Below, piece after piece: positions 1 to 7,431 of a stretch of 64,000 nucleotides of DNA. The first letter of the stretch is position 1. Each line of letters starts with the position of its first letter. The stretch spans positions 151,899-215,898 of the forward strand of contig FNCM01000005.1 in the NCBI GenBank assembly GCA_900100835.1, written 5' to 3'. The DNA comes from Selenomonas sp. WCT3. Lineage in GTDB: Bacteria > Bacillota > Negativicutes > Selenomonadales > Selenomonadaceae. Below the pieces are notes generated by a model. It ran no database searches and was not told the origin of the DNA. It saw only the letters and a list, made by a program, of their open reading frames with translations. The position numbers were made by a program, and so were the translations under genes.

Positions 1-68
1 TAAATGGGGACACTCTCACCATTACACATTTGTGATTCTTGAGCGTTTTAGAAGAAAGGGGAAATTCT

Positions 69-1151
69 ATGAACAAGAAGAAACTTTGTGCAGCACTGGT
101 AGCTATGAGTTTTGTCGTAGGAACTGGCATGAGCATGAATGTCGATGCTGCCAGCCGCGCCGAAATCGCCAAAATCAGTGTGAAGGAAAACGGAAGCAAC
201 TTCCAATATTGGAATAAGGATTCGGCTTCCTTCAAAGCTCTCACCAGCTATGTCAAAGACGTAACCAACAAGAAGAGCAAAAACTACATTCCAGAGGAAG
301 ACCGCATTGCCGTATTCGATATGGATGGCACGCTGCTCGGTGAACGCACCCCTTGCTATTTCGAGTGGATGATGTACCTGGAGCGCGCCCTTAACGACCC
401 GACCTACACCCCCTCCAAAGAAGACCGTGAATATGCGCTGGTAGTCAAAAAGGCCATCGAAAACCAGTCGATTCCAGAGGACATGGAAGGCAAGGAGGCA
501 AAATCCCAAGCTTCCGTATTTGCTGGCATGACCCAGGAGGAATACAACGCCTTCGTCAAGAAATTCATGGAAACGCCAGCCGAAGGCCTCACGAACCTCA
601 AACGTGGCGAGGAGTTCTACCTGCCCATGGCAGAAGTTGTCTCCTACCTCAAAGAAAACGATTTTGATATCTGGATTGTATCCGGCTCCGATCGTGATGC
701 TCAGCGCGTTCTGATGGACGGCGTACTGCCCATTAAACGCGACCACTTCATCGGCACGGACATCATGACCATTGCTTCCGGGCAGGGCAATACGGACGGT
801 CTGGAATACGTCTATGATAAAGATAAAGACACGCTGGTCCGTGGACAGTTTGTCCTCAAGGATGTCAAGATGAACAAAGTATCCAACATTGCCCGCGAAA
901 TCGGCCGCCAGCCGGTTCTCGCCTTCGGCAACAGCTCTGGTGATGCTTCCATGTTCAACTACACCATCAGCAAGAACAAGTATAAGGCACTAGCCTTCTC
1001 GCTCTGCTGCGATGATCTGGAAGACGACCTCGGCAATATCAAAAAAGCCGACAAAATGAAAGCAGACTGCCAGAAGAATGGCTGGATTCCGGTATCCATG
1101 CGGGATGACTGGAAGACCATCTATGGTTACAACGTAAAAGTTGCCAAATAA
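69..1151 (+). CDS. Secreted HAD-superfamily phosphatase
   Basis: This 360-residue protein is a predicted exported phosphomonoesterase of the haloacid dehalogenase superfamily. A Sec signal peptide (MNKKK, then a hydrophobic stretch) probably ends near VDAA at residues 25-28. HAD motif I is FDMDGT, with nucleophile and acid/base aspartates D84 and D86. Motif II is VSGS (204-207) and motif IV is FGNSSGD (286-292), so the catalytic set looks complete. The ATG at 69 was preferred over an upstream in-frame TTG at 39 because AGAAAGGGGA sits about 7 bases before it and the signal peptide then begins cleanly. The substrate is unknown; a periplasmic phosphate-scavenging role is inferred. It is transcribed alone and ends in a strong terminator. 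Confidence 0.85.
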   Translation: MNKKKLCAALVAMSFVVGTGMSMNVDAASRAEIAKISVKENGSNFQYWNKDSASFKALTSYVKDVTNKKSKNYIPEEDRIAVFDMDGTLLGERTPCYFEWMMYLERALNDPTYTPSKEDREYALVVKKAIENQSIPEDMEGKEAKSQASVFAGMTQEEYNAFVKKFMETPAEGLTNLKRGEEFYLPMAEVVSYLKENDFDIWIVSGSDRDAQRVLMDGVLPIKRDHFIGTDIMTIASGQGNTDGLEYVYDKDKDTLVRGQFVLKDVKMNKVSNIAREIGRQPVLAFGNSSGDASMFNYTISKNKYKALAFSLCCDDLEDDLGNIKKADKMKADCQKNGWIPVSMRDDWKTIYGYNVKVAK

Positions 1152-1161
1152 CAAACGATAA

Positions 1162-1206
1162 AAAAGTCCCCGGCCCTGCGAACACTTCGCAGGGTCGGGG
1201 ACTTTT
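1162..1206. terminator. Bidirectional rho-independent terminator
   Basis: A 21-bp stem with one wobble pair and a 3-base loop (AAAAGTCCCC... / ...GGGGACTTTT) lies between the convergent HAD phosphatase and LysM genes. A-rich and T-rich flanks let it work in both directions. Confidence 0.9.
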
Positions 1207-1221
1207 CGTCCCAAATCCTTT

Positions 1222-1509
1222 TTAGTTTCGTTTTTCCCAATAGTTAATCCGCAACGTATCTCCCGTACGAATATCCCGTTTCAGCAACCATTCATTGAGT
1301 TCCCGGATGCCATCGATGAATTCATGAATTTCCCGGGGCCCATAGGTATTTTTCTTCATATATTCTCGCGCGATACTCTCCAGCGTATCGCCGCTTTTAA
1401 CCGTAACAGTCACTTCCACGAGATTCCAGTTCTTCTCGGCTGCTTCGGCGTTCATTCCCCCAAGGCTAATGAACAAGACAGCCATCACTACGACAAATGC
1501 CTTCTTCAT
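1222..1509 (-). CDS. Small exported LysM-domain protein
   Basis: This 95-residue protein has a signal peptide (MKKAFVVVMAVLF, cleavage probably after AEA near residue 24). A single LysM repeat at about residues 34-90 contains VKSGDTLESIAREY and ends RTGDTLRI, the typical start and end of a peptidoglycan-binding LysM. No other domain is present, so it is a lone cell-wall-binding module, perhaps an adaptor for an envelope enzyme. An AGGAGGAACCTAAA ribosome site supports the ATG. The stop is followed by the bidirectional terminator shared with the phosphatase gene. Its partner is unknown. Confidence 0.8.
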   Translation of the reverse strand: MKKAFVVVMAVLFISLGGMNAEAAEKNWNLVEVTVTVKSGDTLESIAREYMKKNTYGPREIHEFIDGIRELNEWLLKRDIRTGDTLRINYWEKRN

Positions 1510-1611
1510 TTTAGGTTCCTCCTATCGAACATCTATCCCTCTATCTACCATCAGTATAAATGTTCTTTCGAAGAAAAGCAATACTTTTGTCAGAATAATC
1601 TGCTGATTTTT

Positions 1612-3459
1612 TTACTGGGCTATCGAAGCGGCCAGCGTCCGCTCCAGGCACTCCCGAATGATGCGGGCATAAGCTGCACAGCCAGCGTCATTGGGATGGA
1701 TGCCATCGGCGGACAACCATTCCGGATGCTTAGATACTTCCCCATACCAGTCAACAATCGTGACGTTGGGATGGGTAGCGGCCACCTGCTTAAGATAGGT
1801 ATTGTTGGTATCCTGCCAAGTGAGGTTTTGCCCATAGATGTTGACCCAGAAAATCTTGCGCTCTGTTCCGAGAATCCTGAGCAATTCCTTGGTCTGCGAC
1901 TCATAGCGCTCCTGCCCCGCGATTGGCCCGTTGGTACCCAATGCAACGACGACTACATTTCCTAACTGCCCCTGTGCCGCCAAGCTCTGCGCCACAGGAA
2001 TGCCGCCGCCTACATAGCGGGACACCTCGCCGTCCACAATCGCTCCGGGAAGGGCCTTGCGCACATCCCCCGAAGCCCCCAACAACACCGAGTCACCGAT
2101 GCAGGCTACTCCCGTCAGTTGCTGAGCCAGCATTTTTTCCTGGTCCTCCTGCTGTTTTTTCGCCCGTTCTGCTGCCTCTGCAGCCGCGCGGGCATTGGCC
2201 TCCGCCTGGACGGCTTTCTGTGCCTCAAGCTTTGCCTTGAGCTCTGAGGTCTTCTGATTCGACGAGGCCACAATACCATAACCGCCGTAGCCCATAAGAG
2301 CCACTCCTGGCATGGTGACAATCAGGAAAAATACGCACTGGGCCACGATAAAGGAACGGCCCAAAGCCGGTTTCTTCTGCTTTAACAAAAAGGCCACGAT
2401 GGCATCGGACCAAATCGTCAACAGCACAATTGCCGCCAGTTCCAGCACCCAATACTCCGGCCATTTCGTCCAGCCCATACGATTGAACAAAAAGATTACT
2501 GGATACTGCCAAAGGAAAATGCCATAACTGTGGCGGCCAATCCAACACAGTACCGGTTGGTCAAGGCCGCGGCCAAGTTCCAATCGATTATCGGCCACCA
2601 GCTGAATCAGCCAGCAAAATAGCAGCGTCATCACGAGCATCCCCCACTGATAAGTAGACGCTGCCTGGCCATCCATTAGGGCAAAAGCCGGAAAGGTCAC
2701 CATGAGAATCCCGACAAAGGCCAAATATTTTAACCAGCTGTAACCGCCATCTGCGCGGAACCGCAAGCCCGCCGGCTTCATTCCTCCGCGCCAAAATCCC
2801 AAGGCCGACCCCAATAGCAGGGCATATACCCGGGTATCCGTTCCATAATAAAGACGCGTGACGTCCATGCCCGGCTCATACTGAAGGGGCATCAAGGAAG
2901 CTGCCGCCAGCCCCAGCAGGGCAAAGAATACCGCCCCGCTCCGCTTGCCAAAGACACTGGCCCAGAGGATATAAACAAAGAACAATACCGGCCATAGCAG
3001 ATAATACTGCAGTTCGATACCAAGGAACCACAAATGGGTAAAGGGTGACGCATTAGCCATGCGGGTAAAATAATCCGCATTCTGCTCAATCTGCCACCAG
3101 TTGTTATAGCCTAAGAGTACCGACTCCACCTCGGGACGGATTGCCGCAATGACCTCCGGCACCAGAAAATGAAACAGTCCAATCGTCGTGAGCATCATAA
3201 TCACCAGGGACGGATAAATGCGCTTTAACCGCTTCCCGTAATACCGAAGCACGCAAAAGGAACCATTCTCCCAGCTTCTCACACTGGTGAAGGCCAGCAA
3301 AAACCCCGTCAACACGAAGAAAAGCGACACACCCAAATAGCCGCCCTTCACCGTATCCGGAAACATATGAAAAAGCGTGACGCCGACAATAGCCAACGCG
3401 CGAAGTGCATCCAATCCCGCAATATGGTTCTGTCTGCCCAGGCTTTGAAAAACTTTCAT
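1612..3459 (-). CDS. OatA-like membrane acyltransferase with SGNH domain
   Basis: This 615-residue protein has the two-part design of OatA-type O-acetyltransferases. Residues about 10-370 form a polytopic acyltransferase-3 membrane domain with LDALRALAIVGVTLFH (candidate catalytic H31). Residues about 400-445 form an Ala/Glu/Gln-rich coiled-coil linker. The C-terminal extracytoplasmic SGNH esterase-like domain has the GDSVLLGAS nucleophile block, ALGTNG, and the DGIHPND Asp/His block. Family members move acetyl groups across the membrane onto peptidoglycan MurNAc or other surface glycans; the acceptor here is not visible. It is monocistronic, with an extended -10 promoter at 3509-3517 and RBS AGGAGT. 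Confidence 0.85.
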   Translation of the reverse strand: MKVFQSLGRQNHIAGLDALRALAIVGVTLFHMFPDTVKGGYLGVSLFFVLTGFLLAFTSVRSWENGSFCVLRYYGKRLKRIYPSLVIMMLTTIGLFHFLVPEVIAAIRPEVESVLLGYNNWWQIEQNADYFTRMANASPFTHLWFLGIELQYYLLWPVLFFVYILWASVFGKRSGAVFFALLGLAAASLMPLQYEPGMDVTRLYYGTDTRVYALLLGSALGFWRGGMKPAGLRFRADGGYSWLKYLAFVGILMVTFPAFALMDGQAASTYQWGMLVMTLLFCWLIQLVADNRLELGRGLDQPVLCWIGRHSYGIFLWQYPVIFLFNRMGWTKWPEYWVLELAAIVLLTIWSDAIVAFLLKQKKPALGRSFIVAQCVFFLIVTMPGVALMGYGGYGIVASSNQKTSELKAKLEAQKAVQAEANARAAAEAAERAKKQQEDQEKMLAQQLTGVACIGDSVLLGASGDVRKALPGAIVDGEVSRYVGGGIPVAQSLAAQGQLGNVVVVALGTNGPIAGQERYESQTKELLRILGTERKIFWVNIYGQNLTWQDTNNTYLKQVAATHPNVTIVDWYGEVSKHPEWLSADGIHPNDAGCAAYARIIRECLERTLAASIAQ

Positions 3460-3508
3460 TCGATAACACTACTCCTAATCTTCAAGGTCCTACAAACTTA
3501 CTTTACGC

Positions 3509-3517
3509 ATTATAGCA
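3509..3517 (-). promoter_or_regulatory. Extended -10 promoter of the acyltransferase gene
   Basis: The minus strand reads TGCTATAAT, a perfect extended -10 element, about 50 bases before the ATG at 3459. The -35 region is weak, as is usual for extended -10 promoters. Confidence 0.55.
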
Positions 3518-3537
3518 TAACTTCCCCACAACGAAAA

Positions 3538-3574
3538 GAACACCTCTTAGGAAAAAATCCCAAGAGGTGTTCTT
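3538..3574 (-). terminator. Terminator of the 3578-3949 gene
   Basis: A hairpin GAACACCTCTT / AAGAGGTGTTC with a 15-base internal loop starts a few bases after the stop codon and is followed by TTCTTTTCGTTG on the minus strand. Confidence 0.8.
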
Positions 3575-3577
3575 GCA

Positions 3578-3949
3578 TTAAAGCCATTGTTCGCCACCTG
3601 ACCAGTCCTCGAGCTTCGGGGCGATTTCCACCGACCGCATAGGAAGCTCCAAGGGTCTTAAATCTGCCGCCCGCGGTCTCCAACGGCAGCGCCGTTCAGG
3701 TTCTCCGCTCTCTTTGTCCGGCGCATTGATGCAGGATAGCTGGCAGCTGCCCAAATCACGGATCCACCCGTCAATCTGGTCAGCGATGACCGATAGCTGC
3801 GCTTCGGAAAAGGCTTGATGCTTGCGGCGAATGATTCCATTCCCTATGGCATCAAGCTCCACTCGTCCCGTCACATCTTGCCAAGAGGGGCCAAAGGCAT
3901 AAAGCTCATTTTCCCCCAAAGGCCCAATCCGTTCAATCCATACCCGCAT
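3578..3949 (-). CDS. Conserved-looking hypothetical protein (123 aa)
   Basis: I do not recognise this protein. It starts MRVWIERIGPLGENE, has no signal peptide or membrane segment, and carries a basic middle (RRCRWRPRAADLRP) and an acidic tail ending EDWSGGEQWL. The start is set by AAAGGGG seven bases before ATG 3949; a more distal in-frame ATG at 3982 lacks a ribosome site. A clean terminator just after the stop supports it as a real gene. It follows the YhcC-like radical-SAM gene on the same strand with a gap of about 80 bp, so the two may be co-transcribed. No function is proposed. Confidence 0.6.
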   Translation of the reverse strand: MRVWIERIGPLGENELYAFGPSWQDVTGRVELDAIGNGIIRRKHQAFSEAQLSVIADQIDGWIRDLGSCQLSCINAPDKESGEPERRCRWRPRAADLRPLELPMRSVEIAPKLEDWSGGEQWL

Positions 3950-4027
3950 AATATCGCCCCTTTCACAGTAAACACCGTGCATATCGTTGATACTGTGGTA
4001 TTAGACATTCATCGGGTAATATCCTGC

Positions 4028-4993
4028 TTATACGGACAAAAACTTTCTTACAGCCGGCCCATTGAGATACTTGCAAAGCCTTCCCTGATACTGTCCCTTT
4101 GCCGCCATAGTGGCGGTGATGTTGTCGCGAATCTTCCACCAGCCTGTGTGCCAGTTGGAAAACAGCGTATTCGTCTCCGGGGCCCGGCCGATGATGCGCT
4201 GGAGCACAATGTCCGGCGACAGATGCTCCAGGAAGTTGATGACCCGGGCCTCGTATTCCTCTCGGGAAATGAGCGTAAGCTCCCCCGCCTCATACTGCCG
4301 CGCCATCTCTGTCCCCTTGACGATGTAGAGGGCATGGAGCTTGACCTGGTCGACACCCAAGGCCGAGAGCACCTTGGCATCTTCCACCACGTCCGTCATC
4401 GTATCCCAGGGAAGATTCAGGATAAGATGTGCACAGGACTGCAAACCATATGCCTTGATGCGCAAAATCGCATCGATAAACTCCCCGAGCGTATGACCGC
4501 GGTTGATTTTCTGCAGCGAATGATAGTTGACACTTTGCAGGCCAAGCTCCACGCAGATATCCATGCCAAGCTTATCCGCTTCCTCCCGCAGCATCGCCAA
4601 ATATTTATCACTGACGCAGTCCGGCCGCGTGGCAATGTAAATCGCCACGATATCCTCGCCAGCGCCGGCCTCCTGCACCCAGGCCCGCAATTTTTCCAGC
4701 GGCACATAGGTATTGCTGAAATTCTGGAAATACGGAATGAATTTCTTAGCCTTATACTTAGGGATGATATGGGCCTTATTGGCCGCAATCTGCGCCGTAA
4801 TCGTCATATCCGCCGGCAGATTCTCATAACCTGCACCAATCGAACCACAAAAGGTGCAGCCAGCCCCGCCATTGCCGCAGGAGCCATCCCGATTCGGGCA
4901 ACTGACCGGAAGCGCCACCGGCAGCTTATAAACCTTTTCCCCATAGCGTTCCTTCAAATAATCCGAAAAAGTCCGATATATATCATGTTCCAT
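4028..4993 (-). CDS. Radical-SAM protein, YhcC/YtqA (TIGR01212) type
   Basis: This 321-residue cytoplasmic Fe-S enzyme belongs to the radical S-adenosylmethionine superfamily. The N-terminal block has cysteines at 32, 39, 46 and 49 in CPNRDGSCG and GAGCTFCGS, the layout I associate with the YhcC/YtqA family. The core TIM-barrel follows with GLQSVN and LILNLPWDT, and the C-terminus lacks an obvious extra cluster domain. The reaction of this family is poorly established. RBS GGGGATAGGAC precedes the ATG. It sits downstream of the GNAT and B12-radical-SAM genes, all on the minus strand. Confidence 0.85.
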   Translation of the reverse strand: MEHDIYRTFSDYLKERYGEKVYKLPVALPVSCPNRDGSCGNGGAGCTFCGSIGAGYENLPADMTITAQIAANKAHIIPKYKAKKFIPYFQNFSNTYVPLEKLRAWVQEAGAGEDIVAIYIATRPDCVSDKYLAMLREEADKLGMDICVELGLQSVNYHSLQKINRGHTLGEFIDAILRIKAYGLQSCAHLILNLPWDTMTDVVEDAKVLSALGVDQVKLHALYIVKGTEMARQYEAGELTLISREEYEARVINFLEHLSPDIVLQRIIGRAPETNTLFSNWHTGWWKIRDNITATMAAKGQYQGRLCKYLNGPAVRKFLSV

Positions 4994-5023
4994 GTCCTAT
5001 CCCCCAGCGATTGTTTTCCGTGC

Positions 5024-5479
5024 TCATGCTGCCGTTGTCAGTGCTTTTAAAAACAACAGTACCTTTCCACCTTTTTGATTCCTATAAACATATCCGTCCG
5101 TTTCAAACTGCAATTTTTCATGCAGCCGGATGCTCGCGACATTGTCCGCCCTTACCTGGTCTTGAACAATGGCAAAACCTTTTTCCCGCACGCATTTCTC
5201 CAGCTGTGTCAAAGCCATAAACGCATAGCCTTTTTTCCGTTCGCCTTCCCATACGTCAACACCGAAGGAAACGACGCTTTTGCTATGTTCAAACCACGAG
5301 CAACCCCCCACGATTTCATCGTCATGCACAATGGCCAGCATCGCAAACCGCCTGCCACAACGTGTCTTCTCATTCCACTCGCGAATCAGCTGCTCAATTT
5401 CCGCCCGCGCTTTCGCAGGATATCGTTTTTCCTGAACAACTGCCGCATCACGCAGCACAAAGTGCCTTAAAACTATCAT
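5024..5479 (-). CDS. GNAT-family N-acetyltransferase
   Basis: This 151-residue acetyl-CoA-dependent transferase starts MIVLRHFVLRDAAVV, a typical GNAT N-terminus. The middle shows VDVWEGERKKGYAFMAL, matching the acetyl-CoA-binding motif A, and ADNVASIRLHEKLQF near the end is motif B. The substrate is unknown. The start at 5479 has GGTGAG at short spacing. A longer frame begins with a GTG at 5524 that overlaps the stop of the upstream radical-SAM gene as GTGA, so translational coupling from 5524 is an alternative. Both options place it in one operon with the B12-radical-SAM gene. Confidence 0.8.
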   Translation of the reverse strand: MIVLRHFVLRDAAVVQEKRYPAKARAEIEQLIREWNEKTRCGRRFAMLAIVHDDEIVGGCSWFEHSKSVVSFGVDVWEGERKKGYAFMALTQLEKCVREKGFAIVQDQVRADNVASIRLHEKLQFETDGYVYRNQKGGKVLLFLKALTTAA

Positions 5480-5520
5480 ATATCTCACCACTAATTTATC
5501 TTTTTTACAATCAAAACCAA

Positions 5521-7308
5521 TCACTTATTCGCCCTGTCATCGATTTCCAAATTTATCCTTTGACATACTGGTTCGCCCGCCGTGTAGTCGAACAATACCG
5601 CCGTCTGTTGACGAGTCAATGTTTTGTCTTCTGCCTCCATTACATGGTAGCCAAAGATTTCAATATGGTACTTCTTGTTGACGTCCCGCCAGTTGGTAAA
5701 TTCATAGCCCGGCAGGTACTCGCGTACGCGGCTCGGGGCGCCTTTCCAGAAGTCCGCGGTGATATCCTGATAGCGCTGGCGGTTCCAGCCAAGATTCTCG
5801 GGACGGATGCGGCCGCCGTCGGCCAGCAGGGCATCAAAGCGCAGGAGATTGTCGAGCAGTTCTTCATCGAGGGCGTAGACTTCGCAGGCAAAGTCCCGCA
5901 GATAGCCATAGAGATTTTTCGTGCTATGGCCGATTTTATGGAACCCTTTTTTCTCCCACCAGTCGGTGAATTTCTGCCAGAAGGCAAAGGCATCGCCCGC
6001 CTCCTGCTCCCGGATGATATAGGCAGCGGTCTTGCGGCAGCGGCCTGCGTTGTAGTAGAGCTCAAAGACCATCTCAAAGCTGTGGAACCAGCGAATCTCC
6101 CCATAGCTTAGGGCATCGGTCACGAGCACTTCGTAGGGGGCCATGGGCATGTACTGATAGCCATAGGGGGTTACGAGATTCATCATCGTTGCCCCCTTGA
6201 GGAATTTCAAAAAGCCCAGCTGAAGCATATCGGTCTGCAGTTCGTAGACATCGTTAAAGGAACGCTGGAACGACGCCATGCCTTCCCCGGGCAGGCCGAT
6301 GATGAGGTCCACATGCAGATGCATATTGTGAAAACTCATGATGCGATTGATATGCGCCTTGATGTCCTGCCAGTGATTGACCCGGGAGACAGCCTTGAGC
6401 GTCTGCTCATTCGTGGACTGGATGCCGATTTCGAGCTGCACGCGGCCCTTGGGCAGCTGGCTAAGCACCGTCAGCACTTCTTCGTCTAAATAGTCGATGG
6501 CCACCTCAAAATGAAAATTCGTGCGGCACGAATCCGGCAGGGCCAGCAAATATTTCAAAATCGGCAGGAAATGGCTCTTCTTGGCGTTGAACGTGCGGTC
6601 GACGAACTTTACCTGCCGCACATCATGGCGCACGAAAAAGTCAAGCTCGGAAAAAACGCGCGCAAGCGGCAGGAAGCGAACCCCCGCCGTCGCACAGGAC
6701 AGGCAGTAAGCACACGAAAACGGACAGCCGCGCGACGTCTCATAGTAGAGAATGCGCTCGCAAATATCTTCCATTTCTTCTTCGCGATAGGCAAAGGGCA
6801 CCGCAGCAAGATCTGCCACCGTCACATCATGCCCCTCATGAACGGCACCATCGGCGCCGCGCCAGGCGATGCCGCGGATTTCTGACTGGTCAAGCAAGGC
6901 ACTGACTTTTGACCGGTCAAATTGACAAGTCAAAAGCTGACTTGTCAATTGGCGGATTGACTCTTCGCCCTCGCCCCGCAGGACATAATCCACCATGGGA
7001 AATTCCCGCATAAAGTCCGCCGTGCCATAGGACACCTCAGGCCCACCACAGATGATGATGGTATCCGGAAGGGCCGCTGGCAGCAAACGCAACAGCCGTT
7101 TTACCACCTCGATATTCCAGATATAGCAGGAAATCCCCAAGACTTTTGGCTGCTGCTCATAGATTTCCCCGAGCATGTCCAAAAGCTGATGATTGATGGT
7201 AAGCTCCAAAATCCGCGATCCCGGCACGGCCTCGCGCAAATAACGAATGGCCAGGGACGTATGGGAATATTTGGCATTGATGCCCAGCCATAAAATATCT
7301 TCTGTCAA
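5521..7308 (-). CDS. B12-binding-domain radical-SAM protein with DUF4080-type C-terminus
   Basis: This 595-residue protein has an N-terminal cobalamin-binding-like Rossmann fold (about 1-115, with GINAKYSHTSLA and ICGGPEVS). A radical-SAM core carries the CxxxCxxC cluster motif at C195, C199 and C202, and the C-terminal region resembles DUF4080. The reaction is unknown. The linker between the first two domains (residues 121-142) is encoded by four back-to-back copies of the TGACNNGTCA palindrome (6883-6948), which may be inserted DNA; a further copy lies near the C-terminus. The start is TTG, supported by AAGGAGAAC 6-7 bases upstream. It is divergent from pepF. Confidence 0.85.
   Translation of the reverse strand: MTEDILWLGINAKYSHTSLAIRYLREAVPGSRILELTINHQLLDMLGEIYEQQPKVLGISCYIWNIEVVKRLLRLLPAALPDTIIICGGPEVSYGTADFMREFPMVDYVLRGEGEESIRQLTSQLLTCQFDRSKVSALLDQSEIRGIAWRGADGAVHEGHDVTVADLAAVPFAYREEEMEDICERILYYETSRGCPFSCAYCLSCATAGVRFLPLARVFSELDFFVRHDVRQVKFVDRTFNAKKSHFLPILKYLLALPDSCRTNFHFEVAIDYLDEEVLTVLSQLPKGRVQLEIGIQSTNEQTLKAVSRVNHWQDIKAHINRIMSFHNMHLHVDLIIGLPGEGMASFQRSFNDVYELQTDMLQLGFLKFLKGATMMNLVTPYGYQYMPMAPYEVLVTDALSYGEIRWFHSFEMVFELYYNAGRCRKTAAYIIREQEAGDAFAFWQKFTDWWEKKGFHKIGHSTKNLYGYLRDFACEVYALDEELLDNLLRFDALLADGGRIRPENLGWNRQRYQDITADFWKGAPSRVREYLPGYEFTNWRDVNKKYHIEIFGYHVMEAEDKTLTRQQTAVLFDYTAGEPVCQRINLEIDDRANK
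5609..5618. repeat. TGACNNGTCA palindrome (centre GA)
   Basis: A full TTGACNNGTCAA copy lies inside the B12-radical-SAM gene, read there as L-T-R-Q. It belongs to a 17-copy family in this window. Confidence 0.7.
6883..6948. repeat. Cluster of four TGACNNGTCA palindromes in a coding region
   Basis: Copies lie at 6883-6892 (centre TG), 6910-6919 (CG), 6923-6932 (AA) and 6939-6948 (TT), all in 66 bp inside the B12-radical-SAM gene. The first two copies met in translation are read L-T-x-Q and the other two as (F/L)-D-x-S. The reading frame stays open throughout, and the encoded stretch falls in an interdomain linker. Confidence 0.85.
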
Positions 7309-7389
7309 AATCGTTCTCCTTACTATAGCAAATGCTTTCTATATAATATCTACTTATTCTACCACATTACGCTTCCCCTTGGTATGTGT

Positions 7390-7395
7390 TATAAT
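7390..7395 (+). promoter_or_regulatory. -10 box of pepF
   Basis: TATAAT, preceded by TGTG, lies 36 bases before the pepF ATG. The -35 is poor. The 7309-7431 gap serves the two divergent genes. Confidence 0.45.
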
Positions 7396-7431
7396 AATTG
7401 AGAACAACTTTCTAATAGAGAGGACGATAGT

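Noticed and set aside
3815-5050. 411-codon plus-strand frame over the radical-SAM gene
   Set aside because: Antisense to a well-supported radical-SAM CDS, and it runs through two separate genes and an intergenic gap.
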